Origin: Rotaria socialis | Lineage: Eukaryota; Rotifera; Eurotatoria; Philodinida; Philodinidae | Assembly: GCA_905331475.1 (NCBI GenBank) | Contig: CAJNYU010001520.1 | Coordinates: 62,001-126,000, forward strand | Length of the DNA: 64,000 nucleotides | Direction of reading: 5' to 3' | Shown here: positions 22,492 to 33,743 of the stretch, in pieces | How positions within the stretch are numbered: the stretch's first letter is position 1 | Layout: the number at the start of each line of letters is the position of its first letter | The notes under the pieces: model-generated | Databases searched by the model: none | Seen by the model: only the letters and a program-made list of their open reading frames with translations | Told to the model about the DNA's origin: nothing | Program-made: the position numbers and the translations under genes

Positions 22492-23343
22492 TTAAAATGT
22501 TTCTGAATAAATAGAACTGCTTTGAATATTTTTAAGTAACGAATCAGATTGCGAAGAGTGTCGACTTTCACCTGAATGTCGTGAGGATATCTTTCGTGTA
22601 TGTTTCTTTTCAGATTTTGATATTCGTTCTTCAACAGGTGACGTTGATGTTTCAGGCGCATCTTTCGATGCCCATATGTATTCTCCAGTACCTTCTGGAA
22701 GTCCATTACTGAATTGTCCATAATATGAATCCCCATTAGCCCATGAAAATCTCCCGGTACCATGTTTTAAATCTTCAGCATATTCACCTTCATAAATATC
22801 TCCATTAGCGTATGTTAACTTTCCTTGTCCATGTCTTTTTCCTTGTTTAAATGCACCTTCATATACATCATCATTTCCATATTGATATCGTCCTCGACCG
22901 TGAGGCGTATTATGTTCCCAAGTACCAGCATACGTAGATCCTTTATCTTTCCATGTATGCTTACCAAAACCATGTTTTTCATTTTGATCATAAAGACCTT
23001 CATAAGCATTTCCATCTTTCCACGTAGTTGTACCTTGCCCATGGCGCTTCCCGTTAGCCCAAACTCCATCATAAATGTCTCCACTACGTGACGTTAATTT
23101 TCCTTTACCATGCGGCTGATCATGTGCAAATTCTCCTTCATAAATGGCTCCATTCGACCATTTATAAATACCGAAACCATGCTTTTCATTCTCCACAAAT
23201 CGGCCTTCATAAAAAGACCCATTAGATAGAGTGAGTTTGCCAAAGCCATGGCGTTTACCATTTTTATACTCTCCTTTATATCGTGCGCCACTCATATAAT
23301 CAATGGCACGTTGTGCATTCTTATCATTAGTACTAGTAGACAT
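22492..23343 (-). CDS. MORN-repeat protein (nine repeats)
   Basis: A single-exon gene of 283 aa starting at the ATG at 23343 (MSTSTNDKNAQRAIDYMSG). Nine tandem MORN repeats of about 23 residues run from residue 21 to about 230, each with the core Y-x-G-x-[FYW]-x-x-G-x-x-H-G-x-G, for example YKGEYKNGKRHGFG and YEGAFKQGKRHGQG. The C-terminal 50 residues are Ser/Lys/Arg-rich and disordered. Proteins of this shape include radial-spoke head component RSPH1 of motile cilia and junctophilin-like or MORN-domain scaffold proteins; nine N-terminal repeats followed by a basic tail fits an RSPH1-like role, but that is inference. The frame is open 150 nt further upstream, but that part reads like untranslated sequence. 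Confidence 0.88.
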   Translation of the reverse strand: MSTSTNDKNAQRAIDYMSGARYKGEYKNGKRHGFGKLTLSNGSFYEGRFVENEKHGFGIYKWSNGAIYEGEFAHDQPHGKGKLTSRSGDIYDGVWANGKRHGQGTTTWKDGNAYEGLYDQNEKHGFGKHTWKDKGSTYAGTWEHNTPHGRGRYQYGNDDVYEGAFKQGKRHGQGKLTYANGDIYEGEYAEDLKHGTGRFSWANGDSYYGQFSNGLPEGTGEYIWASKDAPETSTSPVEERISKSEKKHTRKISSRHSGESRHSSQSDSLLKNIQSSSIYSETF

Positions 23344-24570
23344 TCTATATATCGTCGTGTTGCTCGAGTGCTGAAATAACCAATAGATATAAACGCTACG
23401 CTTGAATAATTTTCTATAGATGGAAAAATAAGCTGATGAATGTAAAGAAAGAAAAACGAAAGGCAGAAAAATCATATTTGAATAGCGTATCAATGATTAT
23501 TTTGTGTCGCGAAATATGTTTATGATGACTTTTGACTAACCAAGTTTTGTGTGAGAATAAGAAATTAAATTTTTCACGCCTAGAAAAATTAGCTTAATTT
23601 CATCATTAGAAATATTTATTAGTTTAACTAAAATGAAGATAAGAATATCATGCATCGTTGAATATTGAATAGATGATTTTACGATTGGTTTCAACAACAA
23701 CAAAAAATATAGAATTTAAGTTTCTCCTTCATCTACTTCTATACAGTCAGATTTTCTTATCTAAACAAAATCTGACAAAACTCAATGATGGAAATAGCTT
23801 TCAAGTAATCCTTGAAAAATAACGTGACACAAGCATAAAATGTGTTGCTTATTTTTCTAATATCTATCACGACTAATGCATTTTAAATGACGCTTTGTCA
23901 TGGTAAAAATCGAAGGTCTAAATATAAAAACATGACTCTTTCACTTGATACCTGCATATTTAGAAGAAGAAAAAAAACCTGCCAAATATCCGATGACTGT
24001 TATTATCGAAAAGTCAATCTATGTATTAAACTAGTCAGGCAGGCTACAGCGTACAGATTGTATAAATTATATCTAGAATATCAAGTCTTTTAACGTCTTT
24101 TTATGCTTGGATGCTCTCTGGTTTAACCATTATCTGATTTTTTTATTCATCTATTCAATCAATCCATTTTTATAGAATGAAAAGAATTCTTGTTAAGCAT
24201 GAGCAACCAATAGATTGTATAAGTATTTGATGATTTATGTCCAATTTTCATTAATAACTAATTTCATTGTTTGTTTGAACTTTTTAGATATTCACATGAT
24301 TAGATTAGAATAATAAAATTATTACATGGACATTTTCGAAATGATTATCACAGGTAGGTTCTTTTAGAACAAATATAAATACTTTATTTTTCTTCCTTTT
24401 TAACATCTTCTTTTTCTTATATCGCAAAAGATAAGGCACACAGGCGACCTATGAAGATGATTCACACAGCAGCACGTTATGTAGATATGAAGTGACAACA
24501 AACATTTAACAAAAAGCAATAATATCATTACGTTCTTTCATATCGGCCTATTTTCATCGGTGCAAAAATA
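23344..24570. other. Intergenic, divergent MORN / Rab promoters
   Basis: About 1.2 kb of AT-rich sequence. Short frames here (for example 23887-24093) have no protein-like features. No repeat recognised. Confidence 0.5.
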
Positions 24571-25245
24571 ATGAATCGTGTCTGCCACTGTAAAATGGTT
24601 ATATTAGGACACACGGGTGTAGGCAAATCTTGTCTAGCAGCTCGATTCGCTAAGGGACACTATCAAGAACATGGTGAAACAACAATCGGTGCTGCTTTTC
24701 TCACACATACTCTACACATCAATGCTGATACTATACTCAAGATTGAATTATGGGATACAGCTGGTCAAGAAAGGTGAATTTGATTGGTATTTTCTTGTTC
24801 TAAGCATATTATTATAAATTATTGTAGATATCATTCTCTCGCTCCAATGTATTATCGTGGTGCTCAAGCTGCACTCGTTGTATATGATATAAGCAATAGT
24901 GATTCTCTTCGACGAGCTAAACTGTGGGTGAAAGAATTACGACAAGCCAATGGTGATGATGTGGTTATTGGTTTAGCAGGAAATAAAGTAGATTTAGCAA
25001 CGGGAAACCAACGACAAGTAGCCAAACGTGAGGTAGCAGAATATGCTGAAGAAAATGGTCTTACTTTTATGGAGACATCAGCGAGACTAGGTGATAATGT
25101 AATGGAAATATTTATGGATGTTGCAAGGCAAGTGGTTGCAAAACAACCAGCAAGTGCATTACAAAAACCGAGTGGTTCTTTTCCTGCGCCTAAATTAAAA
25201 CCAGAAGAAAGTGGTCCTTGTTGTGGTGGTGTCAGTAAAACGTAA
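24571..25245 (+). CDS. Rab5-like small GTPase
   Basis: Two exons, 24571-24773 and 24828-25245; 206 aa. All nucleotide-binding motifs are present: the P-loop GHTGVGKS, the switch I threonine in [16 protein letters not shown] across the splice, NKVD and ETSAR. The stretch [20 protein letters not shown] is the Rab5 subfamily signature, and IGAAFLT is the Rab5 effector region. Rab5 controls fusion of early endosomes. Two differences from the standard: the G5 box reads SAR instead of SAK, and the prenylated cysteine pair is followed by six residues (CCGGVSKT) instead of sitting at or within two residues of the end. There is almost no N-terminal extension before the P-loop (starts MNRVCHCKM). It could be a Rab5 or Rab22/31 relative. 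Confidence 0.9.
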
Positions 25246-25933
25246 ATCTTATATTTTTTGCTTCAAATTATGTATCTCTATTTCATGGTTAACTGTGAGA
25301 TTTATGTATTAATAAAAAATCTTAAAATATATGGTGTCAATTGATAAGTATGATTTATCACTTAATTTTGATTTCTATTCAACAATAGTGGATAAAATGA
25401 AGAGTTTCTAAGGGGAAAATGTCAGTGTAAGTGTAACGAGAGAAGAGTGTGTATCATCCACAGTGCTCTACAAGGTCCAAAAGAGAGAAAAAAATCGGTC
25501 TATTTTTTCCCAGAAACTTCCTTGTCTATAAAAACACATACTAGGTGTTTACCAAATATGGTTCATCTCAAAAAAGTTAGCTGAAGTCAACGTAAGTTTA
25601 ATAGAGTGCTTGTGCTTTTGGATAGACATTCTTCATATAATTAGAAAATAGAATGTCCGAACAAATAAGACATCAACAGGAAAAAATAAGGTGTGTCTGT
25701 AGACATGCAATTGAAATTTTTCAATTAAATTTGCATACACACGTACGACTCACGCTGGAATTTAAAATGTTATTTATTTTTCCATTTGCACTATTTTCCT
25801 TTGTATTCGAAATATTAATTGAACTGAAAGAGTGGCGCCTGTTTTTCTTGTTTAGCTTAGTAACAATGAAACTATTTAGATTTTTTTGTATTTCCTACAC
25901 ATTTAGTCATAAATATTAAATTTCTTTTACAAT
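25246..25933. other. Intergenic
   Basis: About 690 bp between the Rab gene and the Thr-rich membrane protein. The frame at 25653-25919 is rich in Phe, Ile and Leu and lies in AT-rich sequence; I do not call it. Confidence 0.45.
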
Positions 25934-26970
25934 ATGATTTTATCTCTTTTCATTTTTCCATATTTTCTTTACACATTTCTTATTTTCTGTAACTATGAAG
26001 TTACAGAATCAATGGCTGCACGATCAGCACTGTCATCGGCAAAGCCAAAGGCAACTGCAAAGACAAAACCAACAAATAGTACAACAAAGCAAATTACCAC
26101 GAAAGTACAAAATACCACAGTAGTATCGGCTACCACGGCAACATCAACTACGACGAAAAAGTCAACTGCCACGAAAAAATCAACGACCACGACAATATCA
26201 ACTACTACCACGACAATATCAACTACTACACCAAAGCCAACTACTACCACGACAATCACGACTACAGAGTTACCAATAATAAGCATAACAACGGAAATGA
26301 CAGAGACTGTCACAGAAGATGCCGATGGGTCACAATCAGAAATATTGTATGTAGTAAAAACATATCATCGATGAGAGAAGTGCATGCGGAAAAAAAATTA
26401 TTTAAGGACGAGTACGATAGAATATCTCACAAAAACATCGAACTTTTTGTTTTCATCTCAAAAAATTAGGAGAAGATTATTTTTTAAAAAATACTCCAAT
26501 GCATTCATGTCTTGTTCTCTTCTGAATATTAGAGATAATTCAGATGCAATCGCAGACTATGAAGAGGAAGCATCCCTTCCAAATGCAACGGCTTCATCAA
26601 GCATCGATCATACAACAACTATAACAGCAAACAAGTCATTTTTTTACGGTTTACTTTTTTTGTAGAAAAATATTTATTGTTCTTCCAATATAGAAAAGGA
26701 TTGATTATAATAACTACGACTAGCAACGATAAGAAAAATTCAAGAAAAACATCACAAAAGTCAAAATCTAAACTGCCTCTTGTATTGGGATTAATCTCTG
26801 GTGGCCTTACGATTATTGGTCTATTGGGATGTTTAATTATTTATGCATTAATCGATCGACGCAAGATCAAAATATTCAATCGATCTGAAGGAAGAAAAAA
26901 AAACAATAGACTCAAAGGACTAACTGATTCAACATCCACAATTCCTGATGGTAGTTCTTCTCAAAGATGA
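25934..26970 (+). CDS. Mucin-like single-pass membrane protein
   Basis: Three exons, 25934-26346, 26533-26634 and 26694-26970; phases fit and give 263 aa. It starts with a hydrophobic signal (MILSLFIFPYFLYTFLIF). Residues 30-120 are a Thr/Lys/Ser-rich mucin-like stretch with repeats such as TTTTISTTTTTISTTTPKP. After an acidic segment (exon 2) comes a basic linker and a transmembrane helix (LPLVLGLISGGLTIIGLLGC, extended by LIIYALI), then a short basic cytoplasmic tail. The second donor is a weak GTCATT, so the exon 2-3 border is the least sure part. The layout is that of a heavily O-glycosylated surface protein. It resembles the other Thr-rich membrane protein 4 kb upstream in general plan only. 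Confidence 0.65.
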
Positions 26971-28483
26971 GCTCATACGAATTTTTATTTTTTTATTCTT
27001 TTCTATCGATGAGGTTTTATGATTTGTTGAAATCGAATAAATATCGAAGCCCTTTTTTTTGACGCACAATCTCTGCGTCGATCGTTATACTTGCCCGTTA
27101 CTTATAGACATGGTTTCCTTTCGCAAACACGTGAATATCACAGTTCGTGGCAGTAGCATATTCCCTTCGATTTCCTGCCTGTAATTCGCATAGTAAAACG
27201 CATTATCGTTGCTAAAACTGGCAAAAACAATAAAATCATTGAAAATAATTTACAATGGTAACTGTAGCTCATGATCTAACTTTTCGTTTACAATTTCAGC
27301 ACAAAAGGCAATGTGAGTAAGAAAGCTCCATGATGAAGAATTCGACTTTTTTGAACCAATCGAAAAACAGATTCTCAAAAACTGCACGAAACTTTATCAG
27401 AGTTCAATTTACACTTTATCTAGCCAGTTGATCAGTTTTTTCTCCTCAATAGCAGTACTCTTCGCATTCGTTTTTGCATCAAAAGTCAATCAAGAAGCTT
27501 GTTTCACGTTTATTAAGAGATTGGCACCAAAATTTATTTGAAAATTGTATGTTGCGCGTGGTCAACCACTTCAGGCATCGTAATTACATGCGCTGTTTTC
27601 GAGCAAAATAACCTATTTTGTCCTTGTTTCCTAGTGTAAAGCAATACTTTGAATAAATCCAAAGCATCTATTAAAATATATCTAAATGTTACCCTTTTGT
27701 CTTGTTTTCTCTTCCTGCTTATATTTTTTCGTTGAATGGCATGCATAATTAATATTCGAAAAAACAAATCCGGAGTCTTGCATTGAAAGCTAACGCCTTA
27801 TTTTTGCAACAGATTTCATATGTTTTGTTGACAAACTTCCCATTGCAAGACAAATATCTTAGATCAATCAACAGTTCAAATTATAACTGTTGATAGCACA
27901 TTCAAAGATGACACCTCTTCAATAGTGGAGTTAAGTATGAGATGATACACCCACATGTAGAAGCTATTGTTTTTGCTAATGTTATTCAAAAACAAAATTC
28001 AACAAATCAATGGGACAGCAGTACAAAATACATTTGTTTACAATGAAGATTCAAATGAACTACATTTATCGATATTTAGCTGCTCTTCTTCTAAAGAGTG
28101 ATCGTTCGAAAACTCTAAACGAAACATGCATACAATAGTTTGATAATGAAGATGTCGTTTCAAGCGGAAAAACATTTTTTAAATGAGAAAATTTTCGGAC
28201 CTCTTCATAGATAATTTAAGAAGAAATTGTTTGGTACAATAGTTCTCAACATTTGTACTATTATTATTATATAATTATTTTCCAAGAAAAACAAGGAGTT
28301 ATTCATCAATCTGCGAAAGTGTAGAACAAAACAAATGTTAGTTGTTATCTATGAGAATTTTTTCCCCACAAAGAAAAGAAAAGTTCATTTTTTAAATTGT
28401 ATTTCCCGTCATGCAGCAAAAATATAACTATATATCTGATAAGATTACACCGTCTAGAAAAAAAAAACAATTTCTTTATAGAA
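26971..28483. other. Intergenic, gene-poor
   Basis: About 1.5 kb of AT-rich sequence with no convincing frame, RNA gene or repeat. Confidence 0.5.
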
Positions 28484-28726
28484 ATGATATCATGGAAGAA
28501 TCAGAAGAAAAAAATAATTTCTTTTGCTTTCTTTTCTCTCATTCTTCTCTTTCCCTATTGCATCATCATGACTCATAGTTTCGCCCTGTCCGTTCATCAT
28601 TCATTCACCGATTTTGTTTTGGATAAACTTGAATGTAAAAGGATGGACGATTTGGATGAGAAGTTATCTTTGCGCAGCGGCAATACCTTATCCAATGAGC
28701 GTTTCGCGAGGAGAGGTTATTGCTAG
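28484..28726 (+). CDS. Possible small secreted peptide precursor
   Basis: An 80-aa frame starting at the internal ATG at 28484. It opens with MISWKNQKKKI and a hydrophobic stretch (ISFAFFSLILLFPYCIIM) that would work as a signal peptide, followed by a polar region with a KR pair (LECKRMDDLDEKL) and an RR pair near the end (FARRGYC). That resembles a small neuropeptide or secreted-peptide precursor. It stands alone in a gene-poor stretch, there is no repeat of a peptide unit, and no family is recognised. It could equally be a chance frame. Confidence 0.25.
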   Translation: MISWKNQKKKIISFAFFSLILLFPYCIIMTHSFALSVHHSFTDFVLDKLECKRMDDLDEKLSLRSGNTLSNERFARRGYC

Positions 28727-30529
28727 TTGAAAACTAATACCCAATATCCCGCACATTTCGGCTTTGCTGGAGTGGTGCAATTTTTGCTGCTTCTTCGGAG
28801 GCGTTTAATGAATAAAAAAGAAAAGTCATGGTTCTGTATCTTGAGATGTGATATATCAATTATATTCGATGAAATGTTTCTCTGTAATTTATTTTAAAAA
28901 TGTGCACCAAATGATATTAGCAATTAAACCAATCAAATTTTATCTTTTACGAGCCGCATTTTCCTGTACAAGATTTATTTTATTGCTTGATGCTCGATAC
29001 TTAAATACAGTTCGGCTATACTATAATCTCAAGTCGAATTGCATTGAAAAGTAGCACCCAACAAACGATTATAAATAATAGAATTCTCTATATGAAAAGA
29101 TCGGCAAAAGAAAGCTTATGACTTAACGCTAAACATAATAAATAAGGTTGTTATTTATGTTTGAACAGTTAACTAAAATGGTTTTTACAATAAATAAATT
29201 ATCAAATCGAAATTATTACTTTCCAAAAATATACTTAACAGCTATAATCGAGGTATAGTCAATCATTCAGTAGATATATACGTACAATGTATTATTTATT
29301 ATTGACCGACAAGTGCATTTTGCTTTTTTTCTTTCTTAGCGTGCATGGTGAACTGTGAGGCGTTTTCTTCATCCTATCAATATCTCTTTCAATTGCCCCG
29401 TGGCCATGTCACAATTTTCTTTTCTGTTTTCTATGTAATGATTTATGAAGTAATGAAAATAAAATAGCATGCGTCGCGTGCCTTAAGGTCCGCCACTCAG
29501 CAATAGATCCCGTTTGAATTTTCGAGATGATAAATTAAAAACTTAATTCTTATTGAATACTTCACCATCCTTAAAACGAAGATACTGACAAAAGTAAAGA
29601 TAAAACAATCAACCAGCAACACGGTAGATCAAAAATAGTGAATCACAAATCGAGAGTGACGAATAGAAAGTTCATATGGACGTGTAAGCATTTTTATTGC
29701 ACGATTAAGTGATACAATTGTATACATCCGAGATCTTTTTCGTACCGATATGATTTAAAACATTGGCGAGCTAAGCGAAACGAAGACATTACATACAGAT
29801 TCGATCAGAAAAGGGCCATTGATATGTTTTTTTTCCGTTGTAAATCAAAGTATGTCTTCATTTATCACACAAGGACAAACGATCGTAGTACTAAATTGTG
29901 TAGGTTGCGATACGTCTTCCGTTTGTATTATATTTGAGCAAAGAATCAAGTGATCAACATGCCTAAGACATTTAGAAATATGGTATTGTAAGTTAACAGA
30001 ATTGTTTTAGAGATAAGCAGTTAAGAGTCTACTATTCAGTTTCTGTCTAACACCAATCAGCTGATTTCAGCGAACAATAAATATTCTTTTGAGAAAAGCT
30101 ATTAGTAGCTGAGAAGGGACACAGTTTATTATATAGTTATAGACGGAAGCATCAGAATTTTCACTACAATTTCAAGAATGAAAATTTAGAAACATCCATT
30201 TTCAATCTGTTCTGAACATCTCTAAGCGTTAATACTGAATAGTTTAGTTATCTTAAATAAAGTTGAGTTTAAAAATCAGTTCGCTGATTAAAGTCTGTAT
30301 ATTTTGTTACGTCACCATCACAAAATTCTATCTACAAATACTACCGATCGACCTTTTGACTTTGCTCTTTCAACAATAAAAAAATTATTGTCGAGATGGT
30401 AGCAACAGGAAATTTAAGCATTCAATATTTATGAAGTGTAAAGTTACGGAAAATTTTCAAAACTGATTGACATCTTTAAAATTTTTAGATTAAAATAATA
30501 ATTAATGAAGTTTTCTTCATATTAAAATT
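28727..30529. other. Intergenic, gene-poor
   Basis: About 1.8 kb without a recognisable coding region or repeat; it contains the 5' flank of the glycosyltransferase remnant. Confidence 0.5.
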
Positions 30530-30995
30530 ATGCTTGTTGTAAAACGGTCATTGCCATTTTTAACAAAAGTACAATGTATAATTTTCGCTGTATTTGTATT
30601 CATCGTTTTATTTTTACTTCAATATAGAAATTACACAAATTCACCTATAAACACATTTTCGTTTTCGGTAAACCAAAATGTTAAAATTTCAGTAGAAAAT
30701 ACAAAGACTAAACCAATCTTTAATCCAAATGATATCTTCCATGTATCAAGTTATGTATGTGGTCAAGACGGACCATCGTATAACCATGTTTCCGTTCTTT
30801 TTCCCTATTGTTCTAAAGTACCTACTCCGACCAATGACTGGAAACCAGGTGAAAATTATAATGAATCCGACATTGGCTTTGCCATAATTACAGCTTCAAT
30901 GTTTTATCATACAAGAGCCACATCGGTTCGAGACACATAGCTTTCTCGAGTACTAATAAATATTTTCTTAGTGCAACACCTTATCCATGGTTACC

Positions 30996-31004
30996 GGTTA
31001 CAGT
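30996..31004 (+). repeat. Target-site duplication, left copy
   Basis: GGTTACAGT, repeated exactly at 31239-31247 on the other side of the inserted element. Confidence 0.85.
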
Positions 31005-31238
31005 CAGGGGGAAAAAGCGATTTATGAGTTTCATGATTTTTCTGAGTTTAGCTGATTTAAAATGAGTTTGAGAAAACGAAAAATTTGCTAAACTAACTAA
31101 AAACTATTCCAAATCATAAATTATTACTGAAAATCATTCAAAGGCACCGAAACTCACGCAAACTCATTCCGATACAGTTAATTTATATTGATTGTAAGTT
31201 GAGTTTTACTGTGATTTAAATCAGCTTTTCCCCCCTTG
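31005..31238. mobile_element. Non-autonomous DNA transposon (MITE) in the pseudogene
   Basis: A 234-bp element with terminal inverted repeats CAGGGGGAAAAAGC on the left and, read inward from the right, CAAGGGGGGAAAAGC. It is flanked by a direct repeat of 8-9 bp (GGTTACAGT). The interior holds no frame but several GAGTTT motifs in both orientations. CAGGG ends with an 8-bp duplication suggest hAT; 9 bp would suit a Mutator-like element. It interrupts glycosyltransferase coding sequence. Confidence 0.8.
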
Positions 31239-31837
31239 GGTTACAGTTATTAAAGGAACTGGCGAAGACAAGTTTTCTAATATGAAAAAAATCTCTGATG
31301 GTTTACAAATTATTTATAAACAACAAAAAAACAATTCATCAAATCCACAAATATGGTATTATCTAGCTGAATGTGATACTTGCGTTAATGTTCCTCATAT
31401 ACTCAAAAGATTAGATCAATATGACCAAATAACAAGCTTAAACTTGTTATTGGTGATCATACTACTCGAGCACAATGTTCAGATCAAAAAGATAAAACAT
31501 CTAGAATTGAATATCCAACTGTTGGTACTGGCTTTCTTCTAAGCTCAAAACTAGTCGAGTTGTTGATACCTCATCTAACGAATTATGTCGAAAATATTTG
31601 GCAATCAAATGCAAAAAGGATGCAAGACATGTCCGAATATAGCCTTGGCATGTTTAATACATAAATTAGGTATTCAACTAACGAAGATGCCAGGTTTTCG
31701 GAATGCTAATCCTGATCGTACATTTAAGTTACATGGCAAAAATATTTTTGATAGTGATCCTGAGCCAAATGCATTTCATTCTGTTTCACATACGGAAATG
31801 TATGATTTAGATGAATTCTATTCGTTTTAATATAGCA

Positions 31838-32065
31838 GGTCGAACATTCCGGCCACCAGATCCAGTAGGATACTCCAGGAAGCCTACGGGAAAGTCGCCA
31901 TATCCTGCAGGAAAACACGGGAAATTGCTGGAACATGGAAGCAGTATTCCGATCAAAAATCACCGAAAAACGTCCGAAAATTTCCCAACCGGAATACTGC
32001 TTCCACAAAATTGACGAAACTACCCGGAACCGACCGTTTCCAGGCTGGGCTGTTCGCCCTTGGAT
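31838..32065. mobile_element. Second insertion in the pseudogene, imperfect TIRs
   Basis: Coding similarity is interrupted here. The ends are similar in inverse orientation (AGGTCGAACATTCCGGCC left, AGGGCGAACAGCCCAGCC read inward from the right). Inside, a perfect 16-bp inverted repeat TGGAAGCAGTATTCCG lies at 31936-31951 and 31990-32005. The stretch is richer in GC than its surroundings. No clear target-site duplication was found, so the borders are approximate. Confidence 0.5.
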
Positions 32066-32221
32066 ATCGATCGTCTTATCAATGGTGGACATTGGAAAGA
32101 ACTCACTGATTATACTCGAATGTTTGTTGCAAGTCATTATGAAATGTTAAGACTGAAAAGAAAAGAATGTACATTACCTAAAATAGATTATCAAACTACT
32201 CATACTAGTCGACGATCGTGA

Positions 32222-33036
32222 CTTCGATCTGTCCAGATTCTTGTTTTTTTGGACATCAGACAAGATTCTTGCCTGAAAAAAAACCGGATCATAACTTTCT
32301 GACAAGATTCTTGTGTTCTTGTTTTCTTGCAACTCTTATATGATTCTTGTTTCTTGCTTTTCTGGTATGTGTGCCGATATTGATGGCACGCTTCGATGAT
32401 TCTCCTTCCTTCTCTTTCTGTTCTCTTTCCATTGTTCTAATATCTCTCTCTATTGTCTCTCTTATATCTCTCCAATNTTTCAAGAAATTTGAAATGTCTT
32501 AGCTATTCGTTTCTCGAGTAAGACCAAATATTTATTTGAAAATATAAAATGATGTGTTAAATTTTACGTCTTAAATCAAAGTTAAAATATTGTTTTAGAT
32601 AAAATTAATTTTTTTTGTGAAAATTAATGAAACACACAAGACGAATGAAAAAATTTTTCCAAAAACATGAGATTCAATATTCTGACGAAGCATCAATAAT
32701 ATAGAAGACAGTTCATACATTTTTGTACTTTTTACTCAACGATTATAGTTTTCGATTTAAAATGTTCATATTTTTTGTAACGATCTCAAGTGAATGTGTA
32801 TTGTTATCACGTATCTTAATTTGACCCATAATTTATTTCTCATGCGTGTTTGTGTTTACACATGTTGTAGCGCTCTTAATACAGGTTTTTATATAGTTTT
32901 TTCTTACATTCTGTGGAAAAATGTTTTATCTCTGTGTCATAATTAAACAAATTTTAAGACGATGAAACACTTCGTTTTCTCAGATTGTTATCGTGTAACT
33001 CTCTGTTCTATCATTAGTTTTTGAAATAAATGAATT
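32222..33036. other. Intergenic with one ambiguous base
   Basis: AT-rich; contains imperfect repeats of GACAAGATTCTTG (32230-32360) and a pyrimidine-rich tract with an N at 32477. No gene recognised. Confidence 0.5.
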
Positions 33037-33289
33037 GAACCTAGTAAAAGGATACTGAGCAAAATTTGTGTCTGAGTATTTTACAAAAAAAAACCAGAGT
33101 ACTCACAGAATGTATGATGAGTACTCACGAAACATTCGATTTTATAAGGCGAATACTCAACAGTCGTACTCAGATCCAAGCACAAGTACTACTAATGAGT
33201 CTCAAAGCCACGGGTACTCACGAGAACTCGCGACATTTTCTAGCGTGAGTACTTTTTGAGTATTCGGTTTATGAGTACCTTCACTAGGG
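33037..33289. mobile_element. Possible MITE with GAGTACTC palindromes
   Basis: The ends are similar in inverse orientation (CCTAGTAAAAGGATACT left, CCCTAGTGAAGGTACT read inward from the right). The interior repeats the palindrome GAGTACTC and variants at least five times. No exact target-site duplication was found. Confidence 0.4.
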
Positions 33290-33743
33290 TTATAAATAAG
33301 ATAAAAGTTAAAATTCTTTCAGCAATAAAAGTAAAAACTAATAGAGATATTGATAACGACTCGAGTATTAATAAAAGCAATGTTAGTGTTCATTTGATAT
33401 TTATAAATCTTATATTTCCCTGAACGATATTAACTCCTGTCAGTATTCGAAATGAACAGCCTTCTTGTCCGTGAGATGCCTAGTTCGAAGTCGAATATAA
33501 ATGGACACCCAACTGCATGATATCAATTCGAAAATAAGTGATAGAAATAGATTTAGTTTTATGTTTAGTTTAAGATGGAGTGGGTGTGGGTTGAGGGGAC
33601 TAAGGGGTAACTGTGGGTGAAGGGCACCCGGAAAGGGTGCAGAGGGGGCATCCCGGATATGTCAAATGTAAGTGTGGGTGATGGATACCATGGAGGAGTG
33701 CTCAAAGGTGGATGCGAGTGAAAGGTATATATGTATTCATATG

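Larger units (their letters stand above)
30530..32221 (+). pseudogene. Broken fringe-like (GT31) glycosyltransferase
   Basis: The 5' part is an intact type II membrane protein start: short cytosolic tail, membrane anchor (CIIFAVFVFIVLFLLQY), stem, then IGFAIITASMFYHTRATSVR, the opening of beta-1,3-glycosyltransferase (fringe/C1GalT) domains. The frame stops at 30938-30940, where TAG stands at the place of the usual Trp of RDTWL. Further coding blocks resume downstream: a VIKGTGEDKF block at about 31247, IWYYLAECDTCVNVPHILKR, then KLVIGDH in another frame after a frameshift near 31422, then a second frameshift near 31650, and a last block up to 32221. A 234-bp element is inserted at 31005 and a second insertion lies at about 31838-32065. 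With one stop, two frameshifts and two insertions it cannot make the full enzyme. Confidence 0.8.

Noticed and set aside
22815..23291. Met-rich frames on both strands over the MORN gene
   Set aside because: Frame shadows of the repeated MORN coding sequence.
25993..26313. Val-rich minus-strand frame
   Set aside because: Antisense of the Thr-rich mucin-like exon; ACN codons read backwards give Val.
31724..32150. Frames crossing the second insertion in the glycosyltransferase remnant
   Set aside because: They read through insertion borders and different frames of a pseudogene; no independent gene features.
32289..32483. Minus-strand frame rich in Arg, Glu and Lys containing an unknown residue
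   Set aside because: Antisense of a pyrimidine-rich low-complexity tract with an N in the assembly.
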